Assembly: GCA_040878225.1 (NCBI GenBank)
Contig: JBBDMR010000101.1
Location: 17,922-81,921, forward strand
Direction: 5' to 3'
Length of the DNA: 64,000 nt
Source: MA-ANB-1 sp040878225
Lineage (GTDB): Bacteria; Actinomycetota; Acidimicrobiia; Spongiisociales; ZC4RG35
The position numbers and the translations under genes were made by a program. The notes beneath the pieces are model-generated. The model ran no database searches. It was not told the origin of the DNA and was given only the letters and a program-made list of their open reading frames with translations. Positions 8,602-17,168 of the stretch are shown here, piece by piece. How positions within the stretch are numbered: position 1 is the stretch's first letter; each line of letters begins with the position of its first letter.

Positions 8602-10404
8602 ATGACCAAGCTCCCGGGACCCGCAGTGATGTTTGCCCTTGCAATCCTCGGGGCGGCTTGCACGCCAAGCCCGGGGGCGACGGTGAGCACGGGCGAACCC
8701 GGCACCACCACTGTCGCGGCCACTCCCACCCCGAGCACGGGACCGTCGGGGCCAGAATCGTTCGATGAATTCGTAGAGAACTCGTTCCAAGAGTTGACGA
8801 GACGCCGACCCCAGTTGGTAACAGTCCTCGGGCTGGATGCCGTGTACCGGACCCGCCCCGACCAACTCGACGACCTCTCGCCTGAGTACACACTCGCCAC
8901 CACGGCGGTCGCAGAATCGTTGCTGTCCCGGCTCCGCGGCTACGACCCGGAAACCCTCACTTCAGACCAGCGGGTCACCTACCGCACCTTCGAATGGCAC
9001 CTGGAGACCGCGATCGAAGCGCACGAGTTCCGGCTGCTGGAATGGCCGGTCCACTTCTTGATCAACAGTTACAACGAGGATTTGATCAGCCTGTTCATGA
9101 CGGTGCATCCTCTGACCGGACCGGTCGAGATCGAGTCGTATCTCGCGAGGCTGGCGGCTGTCCCGGCACAGGTTGACCAGGTGATCTCGTGGATGGAGCA
9201 AGCCGAAGATGCCGGGGCCGTCCCCGCGGGCTACCTGATCGACATCACTATCCGACAGCTTGACGATGACATTTCGGGGGGCGACCCGGACCGCACTGCC
9301 CTCCTCGCCGCCTTCGAAGACAGGATCCTTGATACCGATCTCGAAGTGGAGACTGCCAGCGGATACGTCGAGCGAGCCCGCTCCGAACTTGCCACGAGCT
9401 TCATTCCGGCATGGCAGAGACTGATCGATCACCTTCGCGGAATCGGCCAGCGCCACACCAGCATCAGCCTGGCCGACCTCCCCGGTGGAGACAGCTACTA
9501 CCGGCACCTCCTCAGCCGACACACCTCGACTGACCTATCACCTGAGGAGATCCACCAGATCGGCCTTCGTGAGGCTGATCGAATCAAAACGGAGATGTAC
9601 GAACTTGCTGTGGCCTCGGGCTTGGGTGAGATGAGCGTCGCCGGGTTCCGCGATCTCGCCGCGAACCGTGGCGGCTTCGTGTCCGGTGAGGATGTGGTCG
9701 ACGCCTACGCAGGCATCATCGACAATGCGTCGGATTGGTTCGGTCCCTACTTCAACACGGTCCCGAGCACTCCGTTGGAGATCGTCAATGACCCCGGCAC
9801 GGTCGCCTTCTATCTGGTACCGGCATCGGACGGGAGCCGACCGGGGCAGTTCCACGCAGGGACGGGCGGCCAGCAGGTCCCGAGGTACACCATGGCCTCA
9901 CTCGCCTATCACGAGGCGGTCCCAGGCCACCACTTCCAGATTGCCACAGCCCAGGAGTCGGAGTTGGCATCGCCGCAGCGCTTCCTCACCAGTACGGGCC
10001 ACGTCGAAGGTTGGGCGCTATACGCAGAGCGACTCGCCGCCGAGATCGGCGTGTACGCGGCCGACCCACTCAGCGATTTCGGTCGGCTCGACTACGAGCT
10101 ACTGAGAGCAGCCCGATTGATCGTCGATACGGGGATCCACCATTACCGATGGACCAGGGACGAGGCGGTTGCGACAATGACCGGAGTCATGGAAGGGGAC
10201 CATCTCAACCACGAAGTCGAACGATATGCCCTCTATCCGGGACAGGCGACCGCCTACATGGTGGGGATGCTCGCCATCCTCGACTTGCGAGACACCAACG
10301 GGATATCGATTGATGATCCCGAGGCAATGGCGCACTTCCACGAGACCTTCCTCGGGCAGGGCAATGTGCCGCTGGCTGTTCTCCCCGACCTGTCGGACCG
10401 GTAG
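8602..10404 (+). CDS. DUF885-family lipoprotein, putative zinc peptidase
   Basis: The 600-residue product starts with a lipoprotein signal (MFALAILGAACTPS), then a Thr/Pro linker and a long helical DUF885 domain. The family hallmark YHEAVPGHHFQ lies near residue 440, with a downstream Glu-containing TGHVEGWALYAERLA; together these resemble the HExxH-plus-Glu zinc site of gluzincin peptidases. The protein is probably tethered to the outer face of the membrane. The start at 8602 is preferred because the signal peptide begins there, whereas upstream in-frame sequence overlaps the divergent EEP gene. The peptide substrate is not known. Confidence 0.88.
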   Translation: MTKLPGPAVMFALAILGAACTPSPGATVSTGEPGTTTVAATPTPSTGPSGPESFDEFVENSFQELTRRRPQLVTVLGLDAVYRTRPDQLDDLSPEYTLATTAVAESLLSRLRGYDPETLTSDQRVTYRTFEWHLETAIEAHEFRLLEWPVHFLINSYNEDLISLFMTVHPLTGPVEIESYLARLAAVPAQVDQVISWMEQAEDAGAVPAGYLIDITIRQLDDDISGGDPDRTALLAAFEDRILDTDLEVETASGYVERARSELATSFIPAWQRLIDHLRGIGQRHTSISLADLPGGDSYYRHLLSRHTSTDLSPEEIHQIGLREADRIKTEMYELAVASGLGEMSVAGFRDLAANRGGFVSGEDVVDAYAGIIDNASDWFGPYFNTVPSTPLEIVNDPGTVAFYLVPASDGSRPGQFHAGTGGQQVPRYTMASLAYHEAVPGHHFQIATAQESELASPQRFLTSTGHVEGWALYAERLAAEIGVYAADPLSDFGRLDYELLRAARLIVDTGIHHYRWTRDEAVATMTGVMEGDHLNHEVERYALYPGQATAYMVGMLAILDLRDTNGISIDDPEAMAHFHETFLGQGNVPLAVLPDLSDR

Positions 10405-10447
10405 CCGCGACGTAAGCGCCGCGAAGGGAGGGTCTGGCCAACCCGAC

Positions 10448-10699
10448 CTATTCAGCGTTGTTGGCGCGCGCTTCAGCCGTTGTGGCGTTGGCGAGACCGG
10501 GCCTGGGGTGGTGGACAGCGCCCTCCAGTTCGTCATCGTCTTCCAGCTGGGCCTCTTCTTCCGACGTTTCGAAAAGTAGAACGGTCACGTGACCGCACGA
10601 TTCACACACTTGTCGCTCAAGGCCATAGTTTCGCGTCGTTATCACGTTTTCGTGCTCACAGGCGCGACGCGGCAGCTCCTTGAGAATCTTCTCCAGCAT
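10448..10699 (-). CDS. Small zinc-ribbon-like protein with acidic tail
   Basis: An 83-residue protein with CEHEN and, 20 residues later, CESCGHVTVLLFE, enough for a single zinc knuckle, followed by an acidic stretch EEEAQLEDDDELE. ATG 10699 is chosen because GGGAGGGACC lies at ribosome-site distance. I do not recognise the family. It converges with the DUF885 gene. Confidence 0.6.
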   Translation of the reverse strand: MLEKILKELPRRACEHENVITTRNYGLERQVCESCGHVTVLLFETSEEEAQLEDDDELEGAVHHPRPGLANATTAEARANNAE

Positions 10700-10794
10700 G
10701 AAAGGGTCCCTCCCAGGATGATCAACTTCCACCACTCTGATCGAATCCGGGGCCTATATCCATAGGTCCCTGGGATCAGTGTAGGTCGAGTGCC

Positions 10795-11160
10795 TCAGTC
10801 AGCGTCGATGAACAGGTTCACAACAGATTGGACAATGCTGATTACCAGGGCGCCGAGAAAGGTCGACCAGAAGAATCCATCCGACGTGAGCCCGAGGTCG
10901 AGCCGTGCAGGGTCGGCCAACCACACGGTCAGAGAGAGCATCAGCGCATTGATCACAAGGAGGAACAACCCGAGCGTCAATAGAACCGCCGGAAGGCTGA
11001 GCAACTTGACGACCGGCTTGACCACTGCGTTGACGACTGAAAGGATCAGTGCGAGGATGAGAAATTGCCACCATTCTCCGTTGAAATCGAGGCCGGGAAC
11101 GATTGCCACGGCCACCCAGATGCCGAGGGCGGTGACGAGAATGCCGAGTACTCGTTTCAT
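10795..11160 (-). CDS. Phage-holin-like four-TM membrane protein
   Basis: A 121-residue protein with four hydrophobic segments (LGILVTALGIWVAVAIVPGL, FLILALILSVVNAVVKPVVK, a Leu-rich third segment, and STFLGALVISIVQSVVNLFI). The NAVVKPVVKLLSLP signature is typical of the actinobacterial/cyanobacterial four-TM holin superfamily IV proteins (DUF-type, YvlD-like). These are chromosomal housekeeping proteins of unknown role; no phage genes are near. ATG 11160 precedes the conserved MKRVLGILV start. Confidence 0.85.
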   Translation of the reverse strand: MKRVLGILVTALGIWVAVAIVPGLDFNGEWWQFLILALILSVVNAVVKPVVKLLSLPAVLLTLGLFLLVINALMLSLTVWLADPARLDLGLTSDGFFWSTFLGALVISIVQSVVNLFIDAD

Positions 11161-11308
11161 ATCGGGAACTATACAAACCTGGTCCGGACCGACGATGGCA
11201 ATCAATCACTTGCTTGGAATCGGCTGCCGCGCTCCTGGCGACGCCTCCCTCCGCCTGCACGATAGGTAAGCGCTAAGTTCCAACCAACACCTGCGAAAGG
11301 ATCTGAAA

Positions 11309-11701
11309 ATGGGAATTCTCAACCGGCTGAGTGGCCTGCTGGGAGGAGGTAAGAAGGGCGGGATCGCTGAAGTCGTGCAGGCACTTATCGATCAATTCGG
11401 CGGAATCGATGCTCTGATGGCAAAGCTGAGGGGCAGCGAGTTGTCCGGCCAGCTCGAGAGCTGGATCGGAACCGGAGAGAATTCGCCCGTCGGAGCGAGC
11501 AGGATCGAACAAGCCCTAGGCAGCGATGCCATCACCGGAGTTGCCGAGAAGCTCGGGATCGACCGGAAGGAGGCGGCAGCCAAAATCTCAATGGCCCTGC
11601 CCAAGGTCATTGACAGGCTCACTCCGGCCGGGATGGTCCCGGAAGGGGGGATCAGCATGGACTCGGTGAGCAACCTTCTCGGTCGGTTGGAGGAGAGGTA
11701 G
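11309..11701 (+). CDS. YidB-like DUF937 protein
   Basis: A 130-residue protein with a Gly-rich start (LSGLLGGGKKGG), the DUF937/YidB core, and a conserved centre with SRIEQALGSDAITGVAEKLG, followed by EAAAKISMALPKVIDRLTPAG. The family is widespread, soluble and of unknown function. A GAAAGGATC ribosome site precedes the ATG. It sits between the holin-like gene (divergent) and the ABC permease (convergent). Confidence 0.85.
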   Translation: MGILNRLSGLLGGGKKGGIAEVVQALIDQFGGIDALMAKLRGSELSGQLESWIGTGENSPVGASRIEQALGSDAITGVAEKLGIDRKEAAAKISMALPKVIDRLTPAGMVPEGGISMDSVSNLLGRLEER

Positions 11702-11707
11702 CCCGCC

Positions 11708-12538
11708 TCAACCGGGCTGGGTTCCGGCCTTCGTTCTCTTCCGGCGCTGTTTGCCCGAGCCCTTGGACGGCTCCCATTTGAAGAACCTTGTGGCGAGTAT
11801 CACCGCGACCACGCCCCATAACGCCATGTAACCGATGCTGTCCCAGTGGAACTGGGCGCCGGTGAGGGTAGGGTCGAACGCGGCTCGGAATGCGTCACCA
11901 AAATGCTTCAGAGGAAAGAAGTTGCCGATGAACTCCATCCATGCCGGGGGGTTTTCGGTGGGGATGAAGATGTCGGACACAAAAGCGATGGGGAGGATCG
12001 TGGCGTTGGTGATTGCAGGGGTGGAGTCGCCATTAGGAGCGAGAGCTGCGACCAGCATGCCGAGGGCGGCGAAGCAGCCCACACCGACCAGGAATGTCAC
12101 AATCACCGCAGGAATTGTGCGCGTATAGACCGAGACACCGTAGAACGCGACCGCAACTCCCATCATGATCACCACCGCGAGGGCAGCCAGATACACGGCT
12201 GAGACCACGCGGCCGGCAATGTAGATCCACGGAGGTAGTGGCGTGCCGCGCACCCGTTTCAGGATCCCGTTGTCGCGCGAGATCGCGGTGCCGATAGCCA
12301 GGTTTGTGTACGAAGCCGAAGCGGCTGCGAACACCGCCAGTCCGGGTGCGAAGAACTGCGCTGTCGTCACCCCCAGGCCCTCGATTACCTCGTTACCGAA
12401 TATTGCAGCGAACAGCACGAGAAACATCAGCGGAAACACCAGGGTGAAGAAGGCGGCAACCGGGGTGCGCCAGAAGATCTTGTTCTGGTAGCGGGTCTGC
12501 TGCCAGATGAGTTTGAGGGTGCCGGGCCGCTCAGACAT
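11708..12538 (-). CDS. ABC-2 type exporter permease
   Basis: A 276-residue membrane protein with about six transmembrane segments and the ABC-2 permease pattern (early FFTLVFPLMFLVLFAAIFGN; central NGILKRVRGTPLPPWIYIAGR; then TNATILPIAFVSDIFIPTENPP). It pairs with the ATPase gene, whose stop overlaps this start by 8 bases, so the two form a DrrAB-like exporter for lipids, drugs or polymers. The true start is ATG 12538; upstream in-frame sequence belongs to the ATPase gene in another frame. The C-terminus is basic. Confidence 0.92.
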   Translation of the reverse strand: MSERPGTLKLIWQQTRYQNKIFWRTPVAAFFTLVFPLMFLVLFAAIFGNEVIEGLGVTTAQFFAPGLAVFAAASASYTNLAIGTAISRDNGILKRVRGTPLPPWIYIAGRVVSAVYLAALAVVIMMGVAVAFYGVSVYTRTIPAVIVTFLVGVGCFAALGMLVAALAPNGDSTPAITNATILPIAFVSDIFIPTENPPAWMEFIGNFFPLKHFGDAFRAAFDPTLTGAQFHWDSIGYMALWGVVAVILATRFFKWEPSKGSGKQRRKRTKAGTQPG

Positions 12539-13433
12539 CGGTCTCATCTCCCACGAGCTGCAGATAGACGTCTTCAGGAGTCGGGCGTTCCACGGATAGG
12601 GAGTCCAGTTCCAGGCTGCGCCCGATAGCCCACGAGGTGAGCTGATTGAGAAGTCTGGTCGGTTCTCGGGTCGAGAACACGACTTTCCCGTCGCTGCTGG
12701 CACCAGGCTCGACAGGGAGCTCGGATACTGGAATCGAGTCAGGCAAGGCGAAGCGAATTGTCGCCTCAGCCTTCTGGCGTCCCCCGAGGGTGTCGGGCGT
12801 ACCTTCGGCCACAATCGATCCAGCCGCAATGACGGCGATCCGGCCGGCCAGGTGCTGTGCCTCATCCATGTAGTGGGTGGTGAGGAGGATGGTCTTGCCC
12901 AGGCTGGACAGGTTCTCGACGATCGACCAGGCCTGGCGTCTTGCCGAAGGGTCGAAGCCGGTTGTCGGTTCGTCCAGGAAAATCAAGTCAGGGTCGCCCA
13001 CGAGGCCGAGTGCAAGTTCTAACCGTCGCTGCTGTCCGCCGGACAAGGTCTTGACGCGTGCGTTGGCCTTCTCCTCGAGACCGACAAGCTCGATGAGTTC
13101 GCCGGTTGGCCTCCGCTTCGGAAACACGTCTCCATAGACATCGATTACCTCAGAGACGGTCAACTCCGGTTCGACCGCTGACTCCTGGAGGACGATGCCG
13201 ATCTGCTCTCTGAACGCACGGCCGCCGGTCGCCGGGTCGAATCCGAGGACTTCCACTGTGCCCGAGGTTCGCTCCCGATGTCCTTCCATGATCTCGACGA
13301 TGGTGGTCTTTCCCGCTCCGTTTGGTCCGAGAAGTGCAAATACCTCGCCGGGCTCGATCATCAGATCGACGCCGTCGACGGCACGCAACGGCCCGTATTC
13401 CTTTACGAGTTGTGTCACTCTCACTGCAGGCAC
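12531..13433 (-). CDS. ABC exporter ATP-binding protein (DrrA-like)
   Basis: A 300-residue nucleotide-binding subunit with Walker A (GPNGAGKTT), signature LSGGQQRRLE, Walker B (LIFLDEPTTGFD) and switch His (TTHYMDEA). The C-terminal 70 residues after the ATPase core match the DrrA-type extension. It starts with GTG. Together with the overlapping permease it should form a two-gene ABC-2 exporter; no regulator or biosynthetic gene nearby identifies the cargo. Confidence 0.93.
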   Translation of the reverse strand: MPAVRVTQLVKEYGPLRAVDGVDLMIEPGEVFALLGPNGAGKTTIVEIMEGHRERTSGTVEVLGFDPATGGRAFREQIGIVLQESAVEPELTVSEVIDVYGDVFPKRRPTGELIELVGLEEKANARVKTLSGGQQRRLELALGLVGDPDLIFLDEPTTGFDPSARRQAWSIVENLSSLGKTILLTTHYMDEAQHLAGRIAVIAAGSIVAEGTPDTLGGRQKAEATIRFALPDSIPVSELPVEPGASSDGKVVFSTREPTRLLNQLTSWAIGRSLELDSLSVERPTPEDVYLQLVGDETDV

Positions 13434-13526
13434 GGAGCAATCGTAGACAATCGCTGCCGGGCCCTTCCGGACACTCGGGTGTCTTTTCGACGCCTGCTCG
13501 GCACGCCGAGCTCGCTAAGCCTGGTG

Positions 13527-13946
13527 TCAGCGGCGGCGGAGCAACACCAGAGGTATCACCCGGTCGGTCCGCGACTGGTACACCTCGTAGCCGTCGTAGG
13601 CATCGACCACCCGGGTCCACAGCATCGATCGCTCCTCCGGAGCGGCCACTTGCGACTCGACCAGAAACGAGTCGTTCCCAATCTGAGCCCGCGCCCGCGG
13701 ATCGGCTAGAAGATTCTTGTACCACTGGGGGTGATCAGGCCGCCCACCGTATGACGCGACAACTACCAGGGCACCCTCGTGCTCGAAGTACAGGAGGGGA
13801 ACGGTGTGGTCCTGACCGGTGCTCGCACCTACTGTGGTGAGCAGCAGCATGTCGTTATCTACCAGTCGGCTACCGAGTCGTCCCCCGGTCAACCTGAACA
13901 GCGCCGCGTGCAGCGAAGAGAGCCGGCGGACACTGGCGTCCTTCAC
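13527..13946 (-). CDS. Deazaflavin (F420)-dependent nitroreductase-family protein
   Basis: A 139-residue split-barrel protein of the Ddn/FDOR-A type, with LLLTTVGASTGQDHTVPLLYF and the hallmark YGGRPDHPQWYKNLLADPRA. Relatives use reduced cofactor F420 to reduce quinones or nitro compounds, often at the membrane. The GTG start overlaps the stop of the 49-residue zinc-ribbon gene (GTGA), so the two are likely coupled. With the LLM-type enzyme at 50767 it suggests that the organism makes F420. Confidence 0.9.
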   Translation of the reverse strand: MKDASVRRLSSLHAALFRLTGGRLGSRLVDNDMLLLTTVGASTGQDHTVPLLYFEHEGALVVVASYGGRPDHPQWYKNLLADPRARAQIGNDSFLVESQVAAPEERSMLWTRVVDAYDGYEVYQSRTDRVIPLVLLRRR

Positions 13947-14092
13947 AGGTCCGGCTTCGCGGAGAGCTCCACTTCATCGACCTCGAACTCTGCTCCACAT
14001 CGTGGGCAATTCGTCCGGGCGCGGTCGGCGGGTTCGAGCATCAGGCCGCACTCGAAACACGTGTATTCGAGGAAACAAGCGGGGTCTCCCAT
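13943..14092 (-). CDS. 49-residue zinc-ribbon protein coupled to the deazaflavin reductase
   Basis: This short gene encodes MGDPACFLEYTCFECG..., with two CxxC pairs (TCFECG and NCPRCGAEF) spaced 16 residues apart, then an acidic FEVDEVELS tail. The pattern is that of a minimal rubredoxin-like or zinc-ribbon knuckle. Its TGA overlaps the GTG of the reductase by one base pair step (GTGA), a strong sign of co-translation. It could be an iron electron carrier for, or a structural partner of, the reductase; the first is inference. Confidence 0.75.
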   Translation of the reverse strand: MGDPACFLEYTCFECGLMLEPADRARTNCPRCGAEFEVDEVELSAKPDL

Positions 14093-14249
14093 GTGCTCAC
14101 CTTATCGAAACGGCGATTTGGATGGAACATTCCCCCAAATGCCGTATAAGGTTAGGACATCGGCCAATCCAAAGCCGATATAGTGAAATTGATCCGACCA
14201 GGCGTCAGCCTCGAAGATCCGACGCTTTTTGGAAGGAGCGAAACACACC

Positions 14250-14504
14250 ATGTCCAACAACCTTTTTGTGGGGAATCTCACATACTCGGTTAGCAACTCC
14301 GATCTGGAGACGCTGTTCGGCCAGTACGGCCAGGTAACCAGCGCCCAGGTCATCACCGACCGGGAAACCGGTCGCTCACGGGGCTTCGGCTTCGTCGAGA
14401 TGGCTTCGGCCGAAGACGCCAACGCCGCGATCGAAGCCCTCAACGGCAAGGACCACGATGGTCGTAGCCTCACGGTGAACATCGCACGCGAGCGCTCCCG
14501 CTAA
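14250..14504 (+). CDS. Single-RRM RNA-binding protein
   Basis: An 84-residue protein made of one RNA recognition motif. RNP2 is NLFVGNLTY at the start and RNP1 is RSRGFGFVEM near residue 50; both carry the aromatic RNA-stacking residues. Similar single-RRM proteins in cyanobacteria and some actinobacteria act as cold-induced RNA chaperones. GGAAGGAG sits 12 bases upstream of the ATG, and a strong intrinsic terminator follows 20 bases after the stop, so the gene is a single unit with an upstream untranslated region of up to 150 bases. Confidence 0.92.
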   Translation: MSNNLFVGNLTYSVSNSDLETLFGQYGQVTSAQVITDRETGRSRGFGFVEMASAEDANAAIEALNGKDHDGRSLTVNIARERSR

Positions 14505-14523
14505 CCAAGAACAATCGCAATGA

Positions 14524-14557
14524 AAATAGGCCCGGCACTGCCGGGCCTATTTTTTTG
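14524..14557 (+). terminator. Intrinsic terminator of the RRM gene
   Basis: Near-perfect hairpin with 14-base arms (AAATAGGCCCGGCA and its complement) and a minimal loop, followed by a run of seven T. Confidence 0.95.
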
Positions 14558-14610
14558 GACCAATTCCTGGGAGCGCGTTCAGCTCCAAGTGCGAAAAGTC
14601 CCGTCGGGCA

Positions 14611-14653
14611 GGTCCGAAGGTCCCTACTGATCGGGTTGTGGCTCGGGTACGTT
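14611..14653 (+). promoter_or_regulatory. DosR-like box and -10 element of the PNPOx-like gene
   Basis: GGTCCGAAGGTCCC (14611-14624) reads GGGACCTTCGGACC on the other strand, close to the mycobacterial DosR core GGGACTTTNGTCCC. A TACGTT (-10 type TANNNT) lies at 14648-14653. The box centre is 33 bases from the -10 centre and 42.5 bases from the ATG at 14660, so the message would start at the ATG itself (leaderless). Confidence 0.6.
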
Positions 14654-14659
14654 TGGCAC

Positions 14660-15118
14660 ATGGAGAATCTGAGCGAGAAGAGGACCCTCGACTTGCTTAC
14701 AGAAAGCAAGGTCGGGCATATGGCCGTCATCGACGGCGATGTTCCCTACGTCTCGCCCGTCTCCTATGTGGTCATCGACAATGAGATCTGCTTCAGGACC
14801 GGGCTCGGGCGCAGGGTCGAGGCCATCAAGGCGAACCCGGCGGTCTCCTTCGAGGTCATGCGGACGACGGCGGACGGAGGCTGGGAATGTGTGATCGCCA
14901 GTGGCGAAGCACACGAGCGCAGTGACAACCTCTTTGCGCAGAAAGTGGTGTCGTCCCTCCTCTCGAAATACCGGGAAGAGCTGGGCTCACCTTTCTCGAG
15001 AGGAAAGAGATCTCCGATTGCCGAGCCCGCGACATTCATTGCGATCTCCATCGAAGAGATAACCGGCCGGACTTCGGGGACGTGGATATCGATCCCGAGC
15101 CGTCCCGGCCGTTTGTAA
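14660..15118 (+). CDS. Pyridoxamine 5'-phosphate oxidase-family (split-barrel) protein
   Basis: A 152-residue protein of the PNPOx-like FMN/F420/heme-binding split-barrel family; visible pieces include ESKVGHMAVIDGDVPYVSPV and NPAVSFEVM. The family includes several members of the M. tuberculosis DosR regulon (Rv0080, Rv3129). There is no ribosome site upstream of the ATG, consistent with a leaderless message from the DosR-like promoter just upstream. It is 36 bases upstream of a CBS gene and probably co-transcribed with it. It is not the vitamin B6 oxidase itself, since the substrate-binding residues of PdxH are not evident. Confidence 0.85.
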   Translation: MENLSEKRTLDLLTESKVGHMAVIDGDVPYVSPVSYVVIDNEICFRTGLGRRVEAIKANPAVSFEVMRTTADGGWECVIASGEAHERSDNLFAQKVVSSLLSKYREELGSPFSRGKRSPIAEPATFIAISIEEITGRTSGTWISIPSRPGRL

Positions 15119-15154
15119 TCGTGAAAGAAACAACGCGAATTAGGAGGTAGGGAC

Positions 15155-15523
15155 ATGAACATGTCAGAACTGGTGGCTGGAGCCATCGTGACCGCGCCAC
15201 CGGATATGAAGCTGGTCGACTTGGCGAAGCTGATGGAGGCCGAAGGGGTGGGCTCGGTGGCCGTGGTCGACAGAAACGAGGATTTCATCGGAATTGTAAC
15301 CGACCGCGACATCGTCCATGCCGTGGCCCGGTCCGAGGAGGATGCCACGGCAGGCGACATCATGACGGGAGCCCCGGACACCATCGAGATCGACACCGAG
15401 ATTTCGGAAGCCGTGGCATGGATGAACGCGACGGGCTACCGCCACCTCCCCGTGACCGACAATGGGGCCCTGGTCGGGATGGTCAGCATCAAGGACCTTC
15501 TCTGGGCAGTCGCGGGCAGCTGA
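15155..15523 (+). CDS. Two-CBS-domain protein
   Basis: A 122-residue tandem CBS pair (DFIGIVTDRDIVHAV in the first repeat; GALVGMVSIKDLLWAV in the second), the size of stand-alone proteins such as M. tuberculosis Hrp1 (Rv2626c, a DosR-regulon member). CBS pairs bind adenosine nucleotides or similar ligands and act as energy sensors. AGGAGGTAGGG upstream is a strong ribosome site. The stop overlaps the next start (TGATG), so this gene and the following SRPBCC-like gene are coupled. Confidence 0.92.
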   Translation: MNMSELVAGAIVTAPPDMKLVDLAKLMEAEGVGSVAVVDRNEDFIGIVTDRDIVHAVARSEEDATAGDIMTGAPDTIEIDTEISEAVAWMNATGYRHLPVTDNGALVGMVSIKDLLWAVAGS

Positions 15524-15987
15524 TGTTTGTCGAGCATGAGATCGTGGTCGAGATCCCCATCGAAGTGGTGGAACGCCAGCTGATCGACAAGCTCACAGCG
15601 CTCGAAGGTTACGGTGAGGTCGTGTATCGGCGGGGAGAGGATCTGCGGAGCCGGGTGGGACCGGAAACACCTCTGGCCAAAGAGGTGGCGCTCAAATTCG
15701 GCCACCCGAAGATCACCCGTTCCGGAATCGCCCTCCCCTTCACCTGGCGCGCAACCGGGGCAAGAGCGCTCTTTCCGAGCCTTACAGGGGACCTCGAGGC
15801 CTCGCGATCGGGATCATCCGACTCGACGCTGAGAGTACGGGCCTCTTATGACCCACCATTCGGTTGGGTCGGGGATCTGCTCGACCATCTGCTGCTGGAG
15901 AGAGTGGCACGACTGACAATCGAAGACTGGCTGGAGAGGGTGGGCAGGTCGCTTGAGAATGCCCCTGTCGTCTCTTATCCCGAATAA
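15523..15987 (+). CDS. SRPBCC-like protein of unknown function
   Basis: A 154-residue protein without cysteine-rich or membrane features. The start FVEHEIVVEIPIEVVERQL, alternating strands, and a C-terminal helix DLLDHLLLERVARLTIEDWL resemble the START/SRPBCC ligand-binding fold, but this is a weak structural resemblance. It overlaps the upstream CBS gene by one base and its end overlaps the convergent histidine kinase gene by 13 bases. Its place in the DosR-like cluster suggests a stress role. Confidence 0.6.
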   Translation: MFVEHEIVVEIPIEVVERQLIDKLTALEGYGEVVYRRGEDLRSRVGPETPLAKEVALKFGHPKITRSGIALPFTWRATGARALFPSLTGDLEASRSGSSDSTLRVRASYDPPFGWVGDLLDHLLLERVARLTIEDWLERVGRSLENAPVVSYPE

Positions 15988-17090
15988 GGCAAAAGCACCT
16001 CGACGACAGTTCCCACACCGCCGACCGACCGGATATTGACATGGCCACCCAGGGCCGAGGCCCGCTGGCTCAGGTTCTTCAAACCCATCCCGGCTTTGAC
16101 CCGGTCCGGATCAAACCCGGATCCCTGATCGACAACCGATATCACGAGACGGCCGCCAAGTCTCTCCAGCCTCACGTCGATCACCTTTGACCCTGAATGG
16201 CGCAGTGCGTTGGACACCGCCTCAGTGATCATGGGTTGAACGGAAGCGATCGCCTGGTCCGGGAGCTCCAGACCCGCCGGTTCAACAGAAACACCGACCG
16301 CCACCTGGTAGGGAGCCGTCAGCCGGGAGAGCTGGGCGCGAAGCGTGTCTTCGAAGGCTCCTGTCATCTCCGGCCGATCGAGGTCGGCCACAATCTCACG
16401 GAGTGAGTCGATTGTCTCGTCGATCCGGGCAACAGCTTCATGCAGGCCCACCCTGGTCGCCTGGTCGATGGGCCCCGAGGTGAGCCCTTGCAACTGGAGG
16501 CCGGTCCCGAACAGGTCCTGGATGATCGAGTCGTGAAGGTCACGCCCGATCCGTTGTCGGTCTTCGAGGACAGCCATCTCCCCAACCCGGGCGCGGAGCC
16601 GGGTGGTCTCGACAGCGACTGCCGCGATCGCGGCAAGGGCCTCGACGATGAGTTGGTCATCGGCGTCGAAGCCTCCATCCTTCTCGGTGAGATAGAGATT
16701 GCCCACCGCCCTATCACCCGTTCCTACCGGAACCCCCAGGAACCGCTCCATTGGCGGGTGGTGCTCGGGGAACCCCACGGAATCGGGATGGTCGGACAGC
16801 CGGTCGAGGAGGAGCGTTGCCCTCTCCTTGATCAACGTTCCCAGCACCCCGTGGCCTTTCGGCAGGTGGCCGATCTGGGACACTGTCTCCGGGTCGATCC
16901 CCTCGTGGACGAACTCGATGAGCGTATTGTGCTCTCCAACGACACCAAGGGCTGCATATCTGGCCCCGGTCGTATCACACGCGGTTTGAACCAGCCGGCG
17001 GAGGAGATCTTCTAGATCTGTCATACCGACCAGTGAGGCAACTGCTGCGGTCAGACTCGTAAGCCTCGTCACAGGAATCTGTCTTTCCAT
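15975..17090 (-). CDS. GAF-domain NarL-type sensor histidine kinase (DevS-like)
   Basis: A 371-residue soluble kinase: an N-terminal GAF domain (residues about 20-160, with GARYAALGV and RFLGVPVGTGDRAVGNLYLT), a HisKA_3 dimerisation helix with phospho-His in RQRIGRDLHDSIIQDLFG (about 190), and a HATPase domain with EAVSNALRHSG, DQGSGFDPDR and MGLKNLSQRA. M. tuberculosis DevS has two GAF domains and binds heme in the first; here only one is present, so the signal cannot be named. ATG 17090 is chosen because the longer frame lacks domain content. The gene is divergent from its likely partner regulator, 78 bases apart. Confidence 0.92.
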   Translation of the reverse strand: MERQIPVTRLTSLTAAVASLVGMTDLEDLLRRLVQTACDTTGARYAALGVVGEHNTLIEFVHEGIDPETVSQIGHLPKGHGVLGTLIKERATLLLDRLSDHPDSVGFPEHHPPMERFLGVPVGTGDRAVGNLYLTEKDGGFDADDQLIVEALAAIAAVAVETTRLRARVGEMAVLEDRQRIGRDLHDSIIQDLFGTGLQLQGLTSGPIDQATRVGLHEAVARIDETIDSLREIVADLDRPEMTGAFEDTLRAQLSRLTAPYQVAVGVSVEPAGLELPDQAIASVQPMITEAVSNALRHSGSKVIDVRLERLGGRLVISVVDQGSGFDPDRVKAGMGLKNLSQRASALGGHVNIRSVGGVGTVVEVLLPYSG

Positions 17091-17168
17091 TACGCAGAGC
17101 GTACCCAGATGGTCCCGGATCACGCTGGTGCGCGGTAGTTGGATCGAGAGCCAATTACTGTCAATACG

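Noticed and set aside
10795..11160. Phage holin as evidence of a prophage
   Set aside because: No lysin, capsid, integrase or attachment site is present; the four-TM family is a chromosomal housekeeping group.
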